Assembly: GCA_900547195.1 (NCBI GenBank)
Contig: URFQ01000070.1
Location: 1 to 13,259, forward strand
Length of the DNA: 13,259 nucleotides
Direction of reading: 5' to 3'
Source: an uncultured Butyricicoccus sp.
GTDB lineage: Bacteria; Bacillota; Clostridia; Oscillospirales; Butyricicoccaceae
This document shows, one piece after another, positions 1-5,794 of the stretch. The notes under the pieces were generated by a model. The model saw only the letters and a program-made list of their open reading frames with translations. It was not told the DNA's origin and did not search any database. Numbering within the stretch: position 1 is the stretch's first letter; each line of letters opens with the position of its first letter. Position numbers and translations under genes: made by a program.

Positions 1-514
1 CCGTATCCGGGATGTTGACCGTGGTCGCGCCAGCCTTGATGGCGGCCGACAGCGCGCGGCACAGAAAATCCGGATCGGAACGGGTTGCGTCCTCGGCTGA
101 GAATTCAATGTCCGGGCAATACTTTTTTGCATATGCCACATTATGTGCAATCGACTCAATGACTTCGTCCTGTGTCATTTTCAGCTTATATTGCATATGC
201 AGCGGAGAGGTTGCCAGAAATACATGAATGCGCGAAGAATTCGCGTTGCGGATAGCGTTCCATGCCGCGTCGATATCCTTCTCCACGCAGCGCGCCAGCG
301 AGCAGATGGTCGAATCCTTCACCGTGTCTGCAATGGCTGCAATCGCCGCCGCGTCGCCCGGGGAGGCGATTGCAAAGCCCGCTTCAATGATGTCGACCTT
401 GAGTGCTTCCAGCTCACGGGCAACCTCGATTTTTTCGTTCAGATTCATGCTGCAGCCGGGCGACTGTTCCCCGTCGCGCAGTGTCGTATCAAAAATCCGG
501 ATAGTTCTTCCCAT
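1..514 (-). CDS. leuA: 2-isopropylmalate synthase, N-terminal part (runs off the window)
   Basis: LeuA condenses acetyl-CoA with 2-oxoisovalerate, the first committed step of leucine synthesis in the cytosol. I translated the minus strand from the ATG at 514-512. The 171 codons in the window start MGRTIRIFDTTLRDGEQSPG, the HMGL-like TIM-barrel signature; R13 and D14 of DTTLRDGEQ are the expected catalytic and metal-site residues. VDIIEAGFAIASPGD and SRIHVFLATSPLH follow, and the window ends inside the conserved TVNIPDT strand. EAGF and the S-x-x-D motif fit LeuA better than citramalate synthase, and the leucine-type T-box upstream supports this independently. A GGAGGAA ribosome binding site at 521-527, 6 nt before the ATG, fixes the start. 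The C-terminal LeuA dimer and leucine-feedback domains lie outside the window. Expression should rise when uncharged leucine tRNA accumulates. Confidence 0.95.
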   Translation of the reverse strand, partial: MGRTIRIFDTTLRDGEQSPGCSMNLNEKIEVARELEALKVDIIEAGFAIASPGDAAAIAAIADTVKDSTICSLARCVEKDIDAAWNAIRNANSSRIHVFLATSPLHMQYKLKMTQDEVIESIAHNVAYAKKYCPDIEFSAEDATRSDPDFLCRALSAAIKAGATTVNIPDT

Positions 515-572
515 TGTTTTTTCCTCCAATCAGTTTCTTAAATCCAGGGATAGAATTGTGAAAAATCGGGAC

Positions 573-608
573 AAAAAAAGCTTCGTCCCTTTAGTCAAGA
601 GACGAAGC
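573..608 (-). terminator. T-box intrinsic terminator upstream of leuA
   Basis: On the minus strand the 10-bp stem GCUUCGUCUC / GGGACGAAGC (608-599 with 589-580, one G-U pair) closes a 9-nt loop and is followed by seven U residues (579-573). It lies just downstream of the T-box sequence and 58 nt before the leuA ATG, where the conditional terminator of a T-box leader belongs. Confidence 0.92.
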
Positions 609-843
609 ATAAAACTCCGCGTTACCACTCTTATTGCCGTCTCAAAGGGCGACCACCTCATTGCACATCAAACAACGTGCCTCCCCGTTAACGGAGGGAA
701 TCCGGCCCCACCTAGACCAAAGGTTTTCAGCGGGCTGTTCCCCGGCGAGTTTCACCGCCTTCCGACACCGCTTCGCACCAAACAGCGGCTCTCTGAAATC
801 TTTCAGCGATTACTATACCAGTTCATCACATTTCACAAATACT
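573..843 (-). promoter_or_regulatory. T-box leader (leucine, CUC specifier) of leuA
   Basis: This is an untranslated leader between the leuA promoter and gene. On the minus strand it carries a Stem I region (about 836-744) with an AGAGAG element and a GGTGAAACTCGCC hairpin. The specifier-loop trinucleotide in that hairpin reads CUC (plus-strand gag, 747-749), which would pair with the GAG anticodon of leucine tRNA. The T-box sequence AGAGTGGTAACGCGG lies at 631-617. Its UGGU (627-624) can pair with the tRNA ACCA end, and the last U matches the A discriminator base usual in leucine tRNAs. A terminator hairpin follows at once. Known T-box logic: uncharged tRNA stabilises the antiterminator and lets leuA be transcribed. 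The 5' boundary is an estimate from the promoter position, and the specifier register is assigned by eye. Confidence 0.93.
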
Positions 844-849
844 GCATAT

Positions 850-878
850 AGTTTATCCAATCTTTTTCCGTCTGTCAA
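850..878 (-). promoter_or_regulatory. Consensus sigma-A promoter for leuA leader
   Basis: The minus strand reads TTGACA (878-873), a 17-bp spacer, then TAAACT (855-850). The -35 box is a perfect match and the -10 box matches 4 of 6 consensus bases. Transcription should start near 843, just upstream of T-box Stem I. A strong constitutive promoter suits a gene whose control is by attenuation in the leader. Confidence 0.85.
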
Positions 879-929
879 GGGGGCGCGCAAATATTTTTTG
901 TTTTTTCTCTCCTTCTGGAAAATTTCCGG

Positions 930-958
930 TTGAATCACCCTGTGAAATAGTCTATAAT
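930..958 (+). promoter_or_regulatory. Sigma-A promoter for the PAP2-flippase-PPTase operon
   Basis: TTGAAT (930-935), a 17-bp spacer and a perfect TATAAT (953-958) predict a start near 965. It diverges from the leuA promoter, with 51 bp between the two -35 boxes. Because the predicted transcript starts only about 4 nt before the ATG at 969, that ATG is an unlikely start and the one at 1017, with its own ribosome binding site, is preferred. A short inverted repeat GGCAC/GTGCC (971-975, 989-993) lies in the resulting 5' leader. Confidence 0.78.
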
Positions 959-1016
959 TTAGTCTGTTATGGCACGGGTTTTCCTCTTGTGCCAATTCTT
1001 TTGTAAGGAGAACAGT

Positions 1017-1595
1017 ATGGAGTTCATCCAGTCCCTTGATTATCAGATTCTGGCCGCAATTATCGAGTACGTGCGCGGGGATTTCCTGACGCCGGTCATG
1101 CTGTTCATCACCCATTTGGGAGATGGCGGCGTGATCTGGCTTGTCCTTGCGGCGCTGTGTCTGATGCGCAGGCAAACCCGTCTGTGCGGGGTCACCATGC
1201 TGCTTGCGCTTTTTATCGGCCTGCTCGTCGGCAACCTGACCATCAAACCGCTCGTTGCCCGCATGCGGCCTTTTCTCGCCTACCCGGAACTGACCAATCT
1301 GGTTGCGCAGGGAGGCTATTCCTTCCCCTCCGCGCACGCCATGTCTTCGTTTGCCGCCGCCACATCATTTTATCTGTTTTTCCGCGAAACAGGGCATGCC
1401 GCCTACGGCATTCCGTGTTTGGTGCTGGCGGCGCTCGTGGCACTGTCGCGGCTGTATGTGTGCGTACATTATCCGTCCGATGTGTTCTGCGGCGCCCTGC
1501 TCGGCATTGCGCTCGCATTCCTCGCCACCCGGCTCACCCGGACATGCGCCGCGCGGCTGAAAAAATCGAGAGAGGGTTCACGTCATGAAAAATAA
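1017..1595 (+). CDS. PAP2-family membrane phosphatase (undecaprenyl-PP or lipid phosphatase)
   Basis: This is a 192-residue integral membrane phosphatase of the PAP2 family, whose members remove phosphate from lipid (pyro)phosphates such as undecaprenyl pyrophosphate or phosphatidylglycerol phosphate. All three signature motifs are present: K77-x6-R84-P85 (KPLVARMRP), P104-S-A-H107 (PSAH in place of PSGH) and S144-R-x5-H151-x3-D155 (SRLYVCVHYPSD). H107 and H151 are the expected catalytic histidines and D155 the charge-relay residue. Several hydrophobic stretches (about 24-50, 60-76, 108-122, 131-150 and 156-171) suit a multi-pass protein, and the short basic C-terminus should be cytosolic. 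AAGGAG (1005-1010) precedes the chosen ATG by 6 nt. The gene overlaps the flippase by 11 nt. The pairing suggests recycling or processing of a polyprenyl carrier, but the substrate cannot be read from the sequence. Confidence 0.9.
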   Translation: MEFIQSLDYQILAAIIEYVRGDFLTPVMLFITHLGDGGVIWLVLAALCLMRRQTRLCGVTMLLALFIGLLVGNLTIKPLVARMRPFLAYPELTNLVAQGGYSFPSAHAMSSFAAATSFYLFFRETGHAAYGIPCLVLAALVALSRLYVCVHYPSDVFCGALLGIALAFLATRLTRTCAARLKKSREGSRHEK

Positions 1596-2997
1596 ATACA
1601 CCCGCCTGCTCGGCAACACAATGATCTTTGCCATCGGCACCTTCAGTTCCAAAGTGCTGGTGTTCCTGATGATGCGGTACTATACCGCCGTCCTGAGCAC
1701 CTCCGATTTCGGCGTCAGCGACCTGATTACCCAGACCGCGAATGTCCTGATCCCAATTGCAACGGTCAGCATTGCATCGGGCATCATCCGCTTCGGCCTG
1801 ATCAAAGCCAATGACAAACGGGAAATCTTCTCGATCGGCATTGTCACAGTTTGCTGCGGTTATCTGTTTCTGCTGCTGCTTTCCCCCCTGCTGCAGCACA
1901 TTGACAAATACGCGCCTTATGTGCTTTTGATCTATGTCTATGTTCTGACCTCCTCGTTCCAGCAGGTCTGCCATCAGTTTGTCCGCGCCTGCGGCCATGT
2001 GCGGCTGTATGCGCTGGACGGTATTTTTCGCACCGTCTGCACGATTGTGCTCAATGTCATTTTCCTCAGCGGCTTCCATCTTGGGATTACCGGTTATGTC
2101 ATGAGCATCATTGTCTCGGATGCCCTGTCTATCGTGATGCTGAGCGCGATTGAAAAGCTGCCCCGCTATTTCAGCTTCCGGAAGCTGAACCCGGTCATGG
2201 CGCGCTCCATGCTTCGTTTTTCGTTCCCGCTGATCTTTGCCACTGAATGTAACTGGATTATCAGCATGTCCGACCGTATGTTCATCAGTTTTATGCGCAA
2301 TGACCACGAACTGGGCCTGTATTCTGTTTCCGCGCGCATCCCGACCATTATGATTCTGGTTTCCAGTATTTTTATCGAAGCGTGGCAGATTTCCACGATC
2401 AACGACAGCAGCCGCGCGGAACAGGAAGACTTTTTCACCAAGGTCGGCAACGTATATCAGGCGCTTGTCGTTATGATGGTGTCCGGTATTATTCTGTTTT
2501 CCAAGGTATTCGTAAAGCTGTTCGCTGCGCCGTCCTATTACGAAGCGTGGACATTTATCCCGCTTCTTGTCATCGGTTCGGGCTTCGCCTGTCTGTCGAA
2601 CTTTATGAACAGCGTGTATACTCTCGAAAAAAAGAGCGGCTGGTCCATGCTGACCGTATCGCTCGGCGCATTGCTGAACATTGGACTCAATGCGCTGTTC
2701 ATCCCGGAATACGGTCCGCAGGGCGCCGCATTTGCCACCGCGGTCAGCTATGTGGTCATGTTCCTCATTCGCGCCATACACAGCAGGCAGTACATTACCC
2801 TGCGCTGGGATTACGTCCGATTTCTGGTGTCCGGCTTTGTGCTTGTGCTCCAATGCTTCTTTATGCTCAACGAGGTCCCTCTGTGGATTCCCATTGAAAT
2901 CCTGTTGTTTGCAACCATCGTGGTGCTCAACGGCGATGACCTTCTTGTTGCGGTACAGAAATTGCTTGGAAAATTCCTCCGTCCCCGGGCGCACTGA
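1585..2997 (+). CDS. Oligosaccharide/polysaccharide flippase (Wzx/MATE-like, MOP superfamily)
   Basis: This 470-residue protein is hydrophobic almost throughout, with roughly 12-14 candidate transmembrane segments, the size and layout of Wzx/RfbX-type flippases that move lipid-linked glycans across the membrane. The start MKNKYTRLLGNTMIFAIGTFSSKVL, then RYYTAVLSTSDFGVSDLI, is typical of the N-terminal polysaccharide-synthesis domain. The central NWIISMSDRMFISF (near residue 220) and the later A-x-Y-Y-E-AW stretch are also common in the family. It begins inside the PAP2 gene (11-nt overlap, AGAGGG at 1571-1576 as binding site) and its TGA overlaps the next ATG by one base, so translation is probably coupled. 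No glycosyltransferases are adjacent, so the transported substrate is unknown. A MurJ-like lipid II role is possible but not indicated by any motif I recognise. Confidence 0.87.
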   Translation: MKNKYTRLLGNTMIFAIGTFSSKVLVFLMMRYYTAVLSTSDFGVSDLITQTANVLIPIATVSIASGIIRFGLIKANDKREIFSIGIVTVCCGYLFLLLLSPLLQHIDKYAPYVLLIYVYVLTSSFQQVCHQFVRACGHVRLYALDGIFRTVCTIVLNVIFLSGFHLGITGYVMSIIVSDALSIVMLSAIEKLPRYFSFRKLNPVMARSMLRFSFPLIFATECNWIISMSDRMFISFMRNDHELGLYSVSARIPTIMILVSSIFIEAWQISTINDSSRAEQEDFFTKVGNVYQALVVMMVSGIILFSKVFVKLFAAPSYYEAWTFIPLLVIGSGFACLSNFMNSVYTLEKKSGWSMLTVSLGALLNIGLNALFIPEYGPQGAAFATAVSYVVMFLIRAIHSRQYITLRWDYVRFLVSGFVLVLQCFFMLNEVPLWIPIEILLFATIVVLNGDDLLVAVQKLLGKFLRPRAH

Positions 2998-3662
2998 TGC
3001 GGAATGTTTTTCTGTTTGCGGCGCGGATTGCGCCAATTGACCCCGCTGCTGCGCTGCCGGCCGCGCCGGAGCGTCTGCGGCAACTGGAACAAATCCGTCA
3101 TCCGGACGCGCGCCTGCGCTCTCTAACCGCAGAGCTGCTTTTGTGTTATGTTGTGCGCAAGCTTCGCCCGGCCAGGATATCGATTCCGCCGATTCGTCAG
3201 ACCACCGCGCAGGGCAAGCCATATTTTGCGGAAAACCCCGCGTTCCAGTTCAGCATTTCCCATTCCGGAGACTGGGTGATACTCGCGGTTTCCGACGTCC
3301 CGCTCGGGGTTGACCTGGAACGCCGCGGTGCGGCCAAACCGCAGGTCGTGCGCCGGTATTTCCACAAATCGGAGCAGGATTTCTTTTTCTCCCTGCCCGC
3401 GGCCCGGCAGGCGGAGGCTTTTTATGCATTCTGGGTGCTCAAGGAAAGCGCGGTCAAGGCGCGCGGCACCGGGATGCATCTTCCCTTCTCGCGGTTCGCG
3501 GTCTCGCTCGATCCGCCGCGACTGAATGGGTTTTCCTGTGAAACGCGGCTGATGCTGCCAGGCTTCTGCGACCCGGCCTACGCTCTGGGTCTCTGCGCCC
3601 TGACCGGCGAAAAGCTTCATCCTTCTCTTGAGGTCGTTCCCGCACACAAACTTTTTGTTTAA
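2997..3662 (+). CDS. 4'-phosphopantetheinyl transferase, Sfp family
   Basis: This cytosolic enzyme moves the 4'-phosphopantetheine arm of coenzyme A onto a serine of acyl or peptidyl carrier proteins. The 221-residue length is typical of the Sfp/Gsp type and about twice that of AcpS. Diagnostic motifs are GKPYF (73-77), FSISHSGDW (85-93), GVDLE (104-108) and FWVLKESAVKARG (145-157). D106, E108 and E150 are the expected magnesium ligands, and K154 completes the WxxKExxxK motif. The start ATG overlaps the flippase stop (TGATG), and no strong ribosome binding site is visible, which suggests coupled re-initiation. No carrier protein, NRPS or PKS gene lies nearby, so the target is unknown; it could serve fatty-acid ACP. 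The TAA stop sits exactly at the left end of a MITE-like element. Confidence 0.92.
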   Translation: MRNVFLFAARIAPIDPAAALPAAPERLRQLEQIRHPDARLRSLTAELLLCYVVRKLRPARISIPPIRQTTAQGKPYFAENPAFQFSISHSGDWVILAVSDVPLGVDLERRGAAKPQVVRRYFHKSEQDFFFSLPAARQAEAFYAFWVLKESAVKARGTGMHLPFSRFAVSLDPPRLNGFSCETRLMLPGFCDPAYALGLCALTGEKLHPSLEVVPAHKLFV

Positions 3663-3806
3663 GGCAGCACCGCACAAAAATGGCGATGCTTTACTAGAAT
3701 TTTCCACTATAACTTTGTTGCGAAAACTTGAAATCCACCAAGGATTCCTGCGTTTCCGCGCCTGGTTCTGACGCAAAATTTTGACGCAAATCGCTCTTGC
3801 CTTAAA
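3658..3806. repeat. MITE-like inverted-repeat element, about 140-150 bp
   Basis: TTTAAGGCA (3658-3666) is repeated exactly in inverted form at 3798-3806, and the match extends imperfectly inward to 12 of 14 positions (TTTAAGGCA-x-x-A-x-CG). A possible TTAA target duplication lies at 3659-3662 and 3802-3805, leaving GGCA-ended termini. The inside is richer in A+T than the genes around it, has no convincing coding frame, and contains the hairpin AATCC/GGATT (3732-3736, 3742-3746) and a tandem TGACGCAAA (3769-3777, 3782-3790). This is the architecture of a non-autonomous mobile element, though no transposase or second copy is visible here. The ends overlap the PPTase stop codon, which a TTAA duplication would have preserved. 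Confidence 0.5.
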
Positions 3807-3811
3807 GCAGC

Positions 3812-3860
3812 AATCCCCCGTACCGTCCGGCTTTGCACCGGATGGTATGGGGGATTTTTT
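3812..3860 (+). terminator. Strong intrinsic terminator of the PAP2-flippase-PPTase operon
   Basis: A 19-bp stem (3812-3830 with 3838-3856) and 7-nt loop are followed by a T-tract (3855-3860, its first two bases within the stem). In plus-strand RNA two positions (3820 with 3848, 3825 with 3843) are G-U pairs. In minus-strand RNA the same positions become A-C mismatches and no U-tract follows. The hairpin therefore favours plus-strand termination. Its T-tract overlaps the cbiK stop codon on the other strand. Confidence 0.87.
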
Positions 3861-4629
3861 ACTTTGCCGCACACACGTGCCGTACAAACAGCTCACGCAC
3901 CGCGTCCATATCGCCTAAGCCACGCAAGTCCGCAGCAACCTCGTAGCCGTCCGCTTCAAGGACGGTTTTCCAGCTGTCTTCCTCACCTGCAAGATCATTC
4001 TGCGCATGGTCGCCCGCTACGATCATAAACGGCGCCAGCGTCACCTTGCGCACACCGTGCTTTTTCAAGCGGCGGCGGATATACTCCAGATCTGGGAAGC
4101 CCTCAACGGTGCCGACAAACACACGCTCTGCGCCCAAAAAGCGGAACATGTTTTCCACCTGGCTATACGTCGCATTGGCAAAATGCTCGGTACCGTGTCC
4201 CATGTAAACATAGGCTTCATCCGCGGCAAGCGTGGGCAAGTCGCGCAGCAAACGCGCACAGATATGCCCATAGTCGTCCGCGCCGAACAGCATCGGCTTG
4301 CCAACCGAAAGCTGTGTGAATTTTTCCCGATACGGCGCGAGCTGCGCGAGCATTTTTTCATATTCGAAGCCCGGCATCACATGCAGGCTTTGACACAGCA
4401 CTTTTTCATAGCCTGCATCGGACAAATGCTGCATCAGTTCGGCCGGATTGGGGATTTTGATCCCCTCCTCGCGCTCGATTTTGCGAATAACCATGCCCGA
4501 AGTGAAAGCCCGGAAGAAATCGTAATCCGGCAGCGCGGCACTCAGGGCCTTTTCAATCTGGCCAATGGCTTCGCGCGCCTGCGGATAGGTTGTCCCGAAG
4601 CTAATCACTGCCAGCGCTTTTTTCGTCAT
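3859..4629 (-). CDS. cbiK: Sirohydrochlorin cobaltochelatase, CbiK type
   Basis: CbiK inserts cobalt(II) into sirohydrochlorin, opening the cobalt-early (anaerobic) branch of B12 synthesis. The 256-residue protein begins MTKKALAVISFGTTYPQARE, the usual CbiK N-terminus. It has H145 in VYMGHGTEH and H208 in VAGDHAQND, matching the metal-binding histidines of the Salmonella enzyme, plus E89 in PGFEYEK. There is no signal peptide, so it should be cytosolic, unlike the exported CbiK of Desulfovibrio. The full two-lobe chelatase length separates it from the short CbiX type. Its ATG overlaps the cbiC stop by 4 nt (ATGA), and GGAGGG lies within the end of cbiC. It is the last gene of the operon, and only a plus-favouring hairpin follows its stop. 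A nickel or iron substrate cannot be excluded, but the context supports cobalt. Confidence 0.94.
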   Translation of the reverse strand: MTKKALAVISFGTTYPQAREAIGQIEKALSAALPDYDFFRAFTSGMVIRKIEREEGIKIPNPAELMQHLSDAGYEKVLCQSLHVMPGFEYEKMLAQLAPYREKFTQLSVGKPMLFGADDYGHICARLLRDLPTLAADEAYVYMGHGTEHFANATYSQVENMFRFLGAERVFVGTVEGFPDLEYIRRRLKKHGVRKVTLAPFMIVAGDHAQNDLAGEEDSWKTVLEADGYEVAADLRGLGDMDAVRELFVRHVCAAK

Positions 4630-4648
4630 TTTTCAAAGCCCTCCCGTG
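4626..4648. repeat. Direct repeat copy 1 at the cbiC/cbiK junction
   Basis: These 23 bases match 5264-5286 at 22 positions in the same orientation. On the minus strand each copy reads CACGGGAGGGC, one variable base at the same site, then TTGAAAAATGA. It thus carries a GGAGGG ribosome binding site and an ATGA stop/start overlap. Part of the likeness is functional, but the matching bases upstream of the binding site suggest shared descent. Confidence 0.75.
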
Positions 4649-5267
4649 TGTAAAGCTGATAAAGCAGCGCATTGCAGATTGCAGCCGCAACATTGCTGCC
4701 GCCCTTGCGTCCGCGCGCAATAATGTATGGCGTCCTGCCGCCGAGAAACAGTTCCTTGGACTCCACCACATTGACAAAGCCGACAGGCACGCCGATGATT
4801 AACGCAGGATTGATTTCTCCAGCCTCGATCATTTCATGCAAACGAATTAGCGCAGTAGGTGCGTTGCCGATAGCGAAAATTACAGGGCCTTCCAGCTTCG
4901 CCGCATGCTCCATAGAAACAGCGGCACGGGTCACACCACGCTCCTTAGCCTCCTTTGCCACCTGCTCCTCCGCCATGAAGCAGACCGCTTTGCCGCCTAA
5001 TTTGGCAAGGGTCGCCTTGCTGATGCCCGCAAGCGCCATATTGGTGTCGGTAACAATGGTTGCGCCCTTTCGCAGCGCGTCTTTGGCTTTGGCAACCACG
5101 TCTGGTGAGAATACCAGGTTATCGGCATAGTCAAAATCGGCCGACGTGTGGATGACCCGTTTGACGACCTCAGCCTGTCCTTCCGGGAAGGCTCGGCCGC
5201 CCAGTTCCTCGGTAATAATTTCAAAGCTGCGCTTTTCAATGTCAGCGGGTTTGATAATTGGATTCAT
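4626..5267 (-). CDS. cbiC: Cobalt-precorrin-8 methylmutase
   Basis: CbiC moves the methyl group from C-11 to C-12 of cobalt-precorrin-8 to give cobyrinic acid, the last step of corrin ring formation. The 213-residue length is typical of CbiC/CobH. Visible marks are IEKRSFEIITEE near the start, VKRVIHTSADFDY with the likely catalytic H40, the central VTDTNMALAGI, GVPVGFVNVVESKE and the C-terminal GRKGGSNVAAAICNALL. It overlaps both neighbours by 4 nt (ATGA at 5264-5267 and 4626-4629). The gene is bracketed by two copies of a 23-bp sequence differing at one base (4626-4648, 5264-5286), each containing the end of one gene, the binding site and the next start. The other ring-modifying enzymes are not in the window, so they must be encoded elsewhere, perhaps upstream of hemL. 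Confidence 0.95.
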   Translation of the reverse strand: MNPIIKPADIEKRSFEIITEELGGRAFPEGQAEVVKRVIHTSADFDYADNLVFSPDVVAKAKDALRKGATIVTDTNMALAGISKATLAKLGGKAVCFMAEEQVAKEAKERGVTRAAVSMEHAAKLEGPVIFAIGNAPTALIRLHEMIEAGEINPALIIGVPVGFVNVVESKELFLGGRTPYIIARGRKGGSNVAAAICNALLYQLYTREGFEK

Positions 5268-5286
5268 TTTTCAATGCCCTCCCGTG
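5264..5286. repeat. Direct repeat copy 2 at the cobO/cbiC junction
   Basis: This is the partner of the repeat at 4626-4648, with one mismatch (5275 against 4637). It encodes the end of CobO (REGIEK, against REGFEK at the end of CbiC) and the start of cbiC. Together the copies flank cbiC as a 638-bp repeat-to-repeat unit. Confidence 0.75.
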
Positions 5287-5794
5287 CGCGAATCCCCTGA
5301 TCAAAGGGATGCTTCCGCTTGCAGATTTCAGAAATATAGTCGGCGCGCTGCTGCATACGCAGCGTCGGATTGCGCCCGGTCATAACCACTTCAAGATCAT
5401 CCGGCTTGTGATCCAGAAAATCCAGCACATCCCATTCTTCAAGCATGCCGGCCGCAATTGCCGCACAGACCTCGTCCAGCACCAACATCCGCGCATGCTC
5501 GCGCGCCGCGAAATCGGTAGCCGCGCGAAAGGTCCGTGCCATGGCCTGCTCGGATTCCTCGCGCTCAGCCTCGTTCATGGCCTTTGAAAACTTGCCAACC
5601 GGATTCGCGGCAAGCAGGGTTACATTATCAAGTTTTGCAAGCAGACGGCTTTCCCCCGAGGCGCCGTCCTTGAGGAACTGCGCGATGACGACAGTTTCTC
5701 CATGCCCAGCGCAGCGCAGCGCCAGCCCCATGGCTGCCGTGGTTTTTCCTTTGCCGTCGCCGCAGTAAATGTGAATCAGGCCTGTTTTGCTCAT
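5264..5794 (-). CDS. cobO: Cob(I)alamin / corrinoid adenosyltransferase, CobO/CobA (BtuR) type
   Basis: This enzyme transfers the 5'-deoxyadenosyl group of ATP to the reduced cobalt of a corrinoid, usually cobyrinic acid a,c-diamide, in the cytosol. The 176-residue protein starts MSKTGLIHIYCGDGKGKTTA, with the unusual P-loop GDGKGKTT at 12-19 that marks the CobA/CobO family (not PduO or EutT). VLDEVCAA (105-112) and VVMTGRNP (136-143) follow, and the family ending ADYISEICKRKHPFDQGIRAREG is intact. The start is an ATGA overlap with the cbiP stop, with GGAGGG at 5801-5806 placed 6 nt ahead. Lying next to cbiP fits the pathway, since CbiP acts on the adenosylated diamide. Its C-terminal residues EGIEK are encoded by the ribosome binding site and junction repeat of the next gene. 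Confidence 0.95.
   Translation of the reverse strand: MSKTGLIHIYCGDGKGKTTAAMGLALRCAGHGETVVIAQFLKDGASGESRLLAKLDNVTLLAANPVGKFSKAMNEAEREESEQAMARTFRAATDFAAREHARMLVLDEVCAAIAAGMLEEWDVLDFLDHKPDDLEVVMTGRNPTLRMQQRADYISEICKRKHPFDQGIRAREGIEK

Noticed and set aside
228..933. Plus-strand open frames across the leuA start and its leader
   Set aside because: They are antisense to leuA and to the structured T-box RNA, with no ribosome binding site or domain.
971..993. GGCAC/GTGCC inverted repeat as a terminator or riboregulator in the PAP2 leader
   Set aside because: The stem is only about 6 bp with a 13-nt loop, and no U-tract follows. It is too weak to call.
969..1016. Alternative upstream ATG for the PAP2 phosphatase (16 extra residues)
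   Set aside because: It lies about 4 nt from the predicted transcription start and lacks a binding site, whereas the ATG at 1017 has AAGGAG at the right distance.
1534..3222. Long minus-strand open frame (562 codons) antisense to PAP2, flippase and PPTase
   Set aside because: The predicted protein is an irregular mix of Asp, His, Lys, Gln and Arg with no recognisable domain and no ribosome binding site. Three well-supported genes occupy the other strand. It is a codon-bias shadow.
3769..3790. Tandem TGACGCAAA as an operator or CRISPR-like repeat
   Set aside because: There are only two short copies 13 bp apart inside the MITE-like element, with no spacer pattern or associated regulator.
3123..3896. 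Minus-strand open frame crossing PPTase, the MITE-like element and the terminator
   Set aside because: It covers a hairpin terminator, an inverted-repeat element and an established gene on the opposite strand, and shows no domain.
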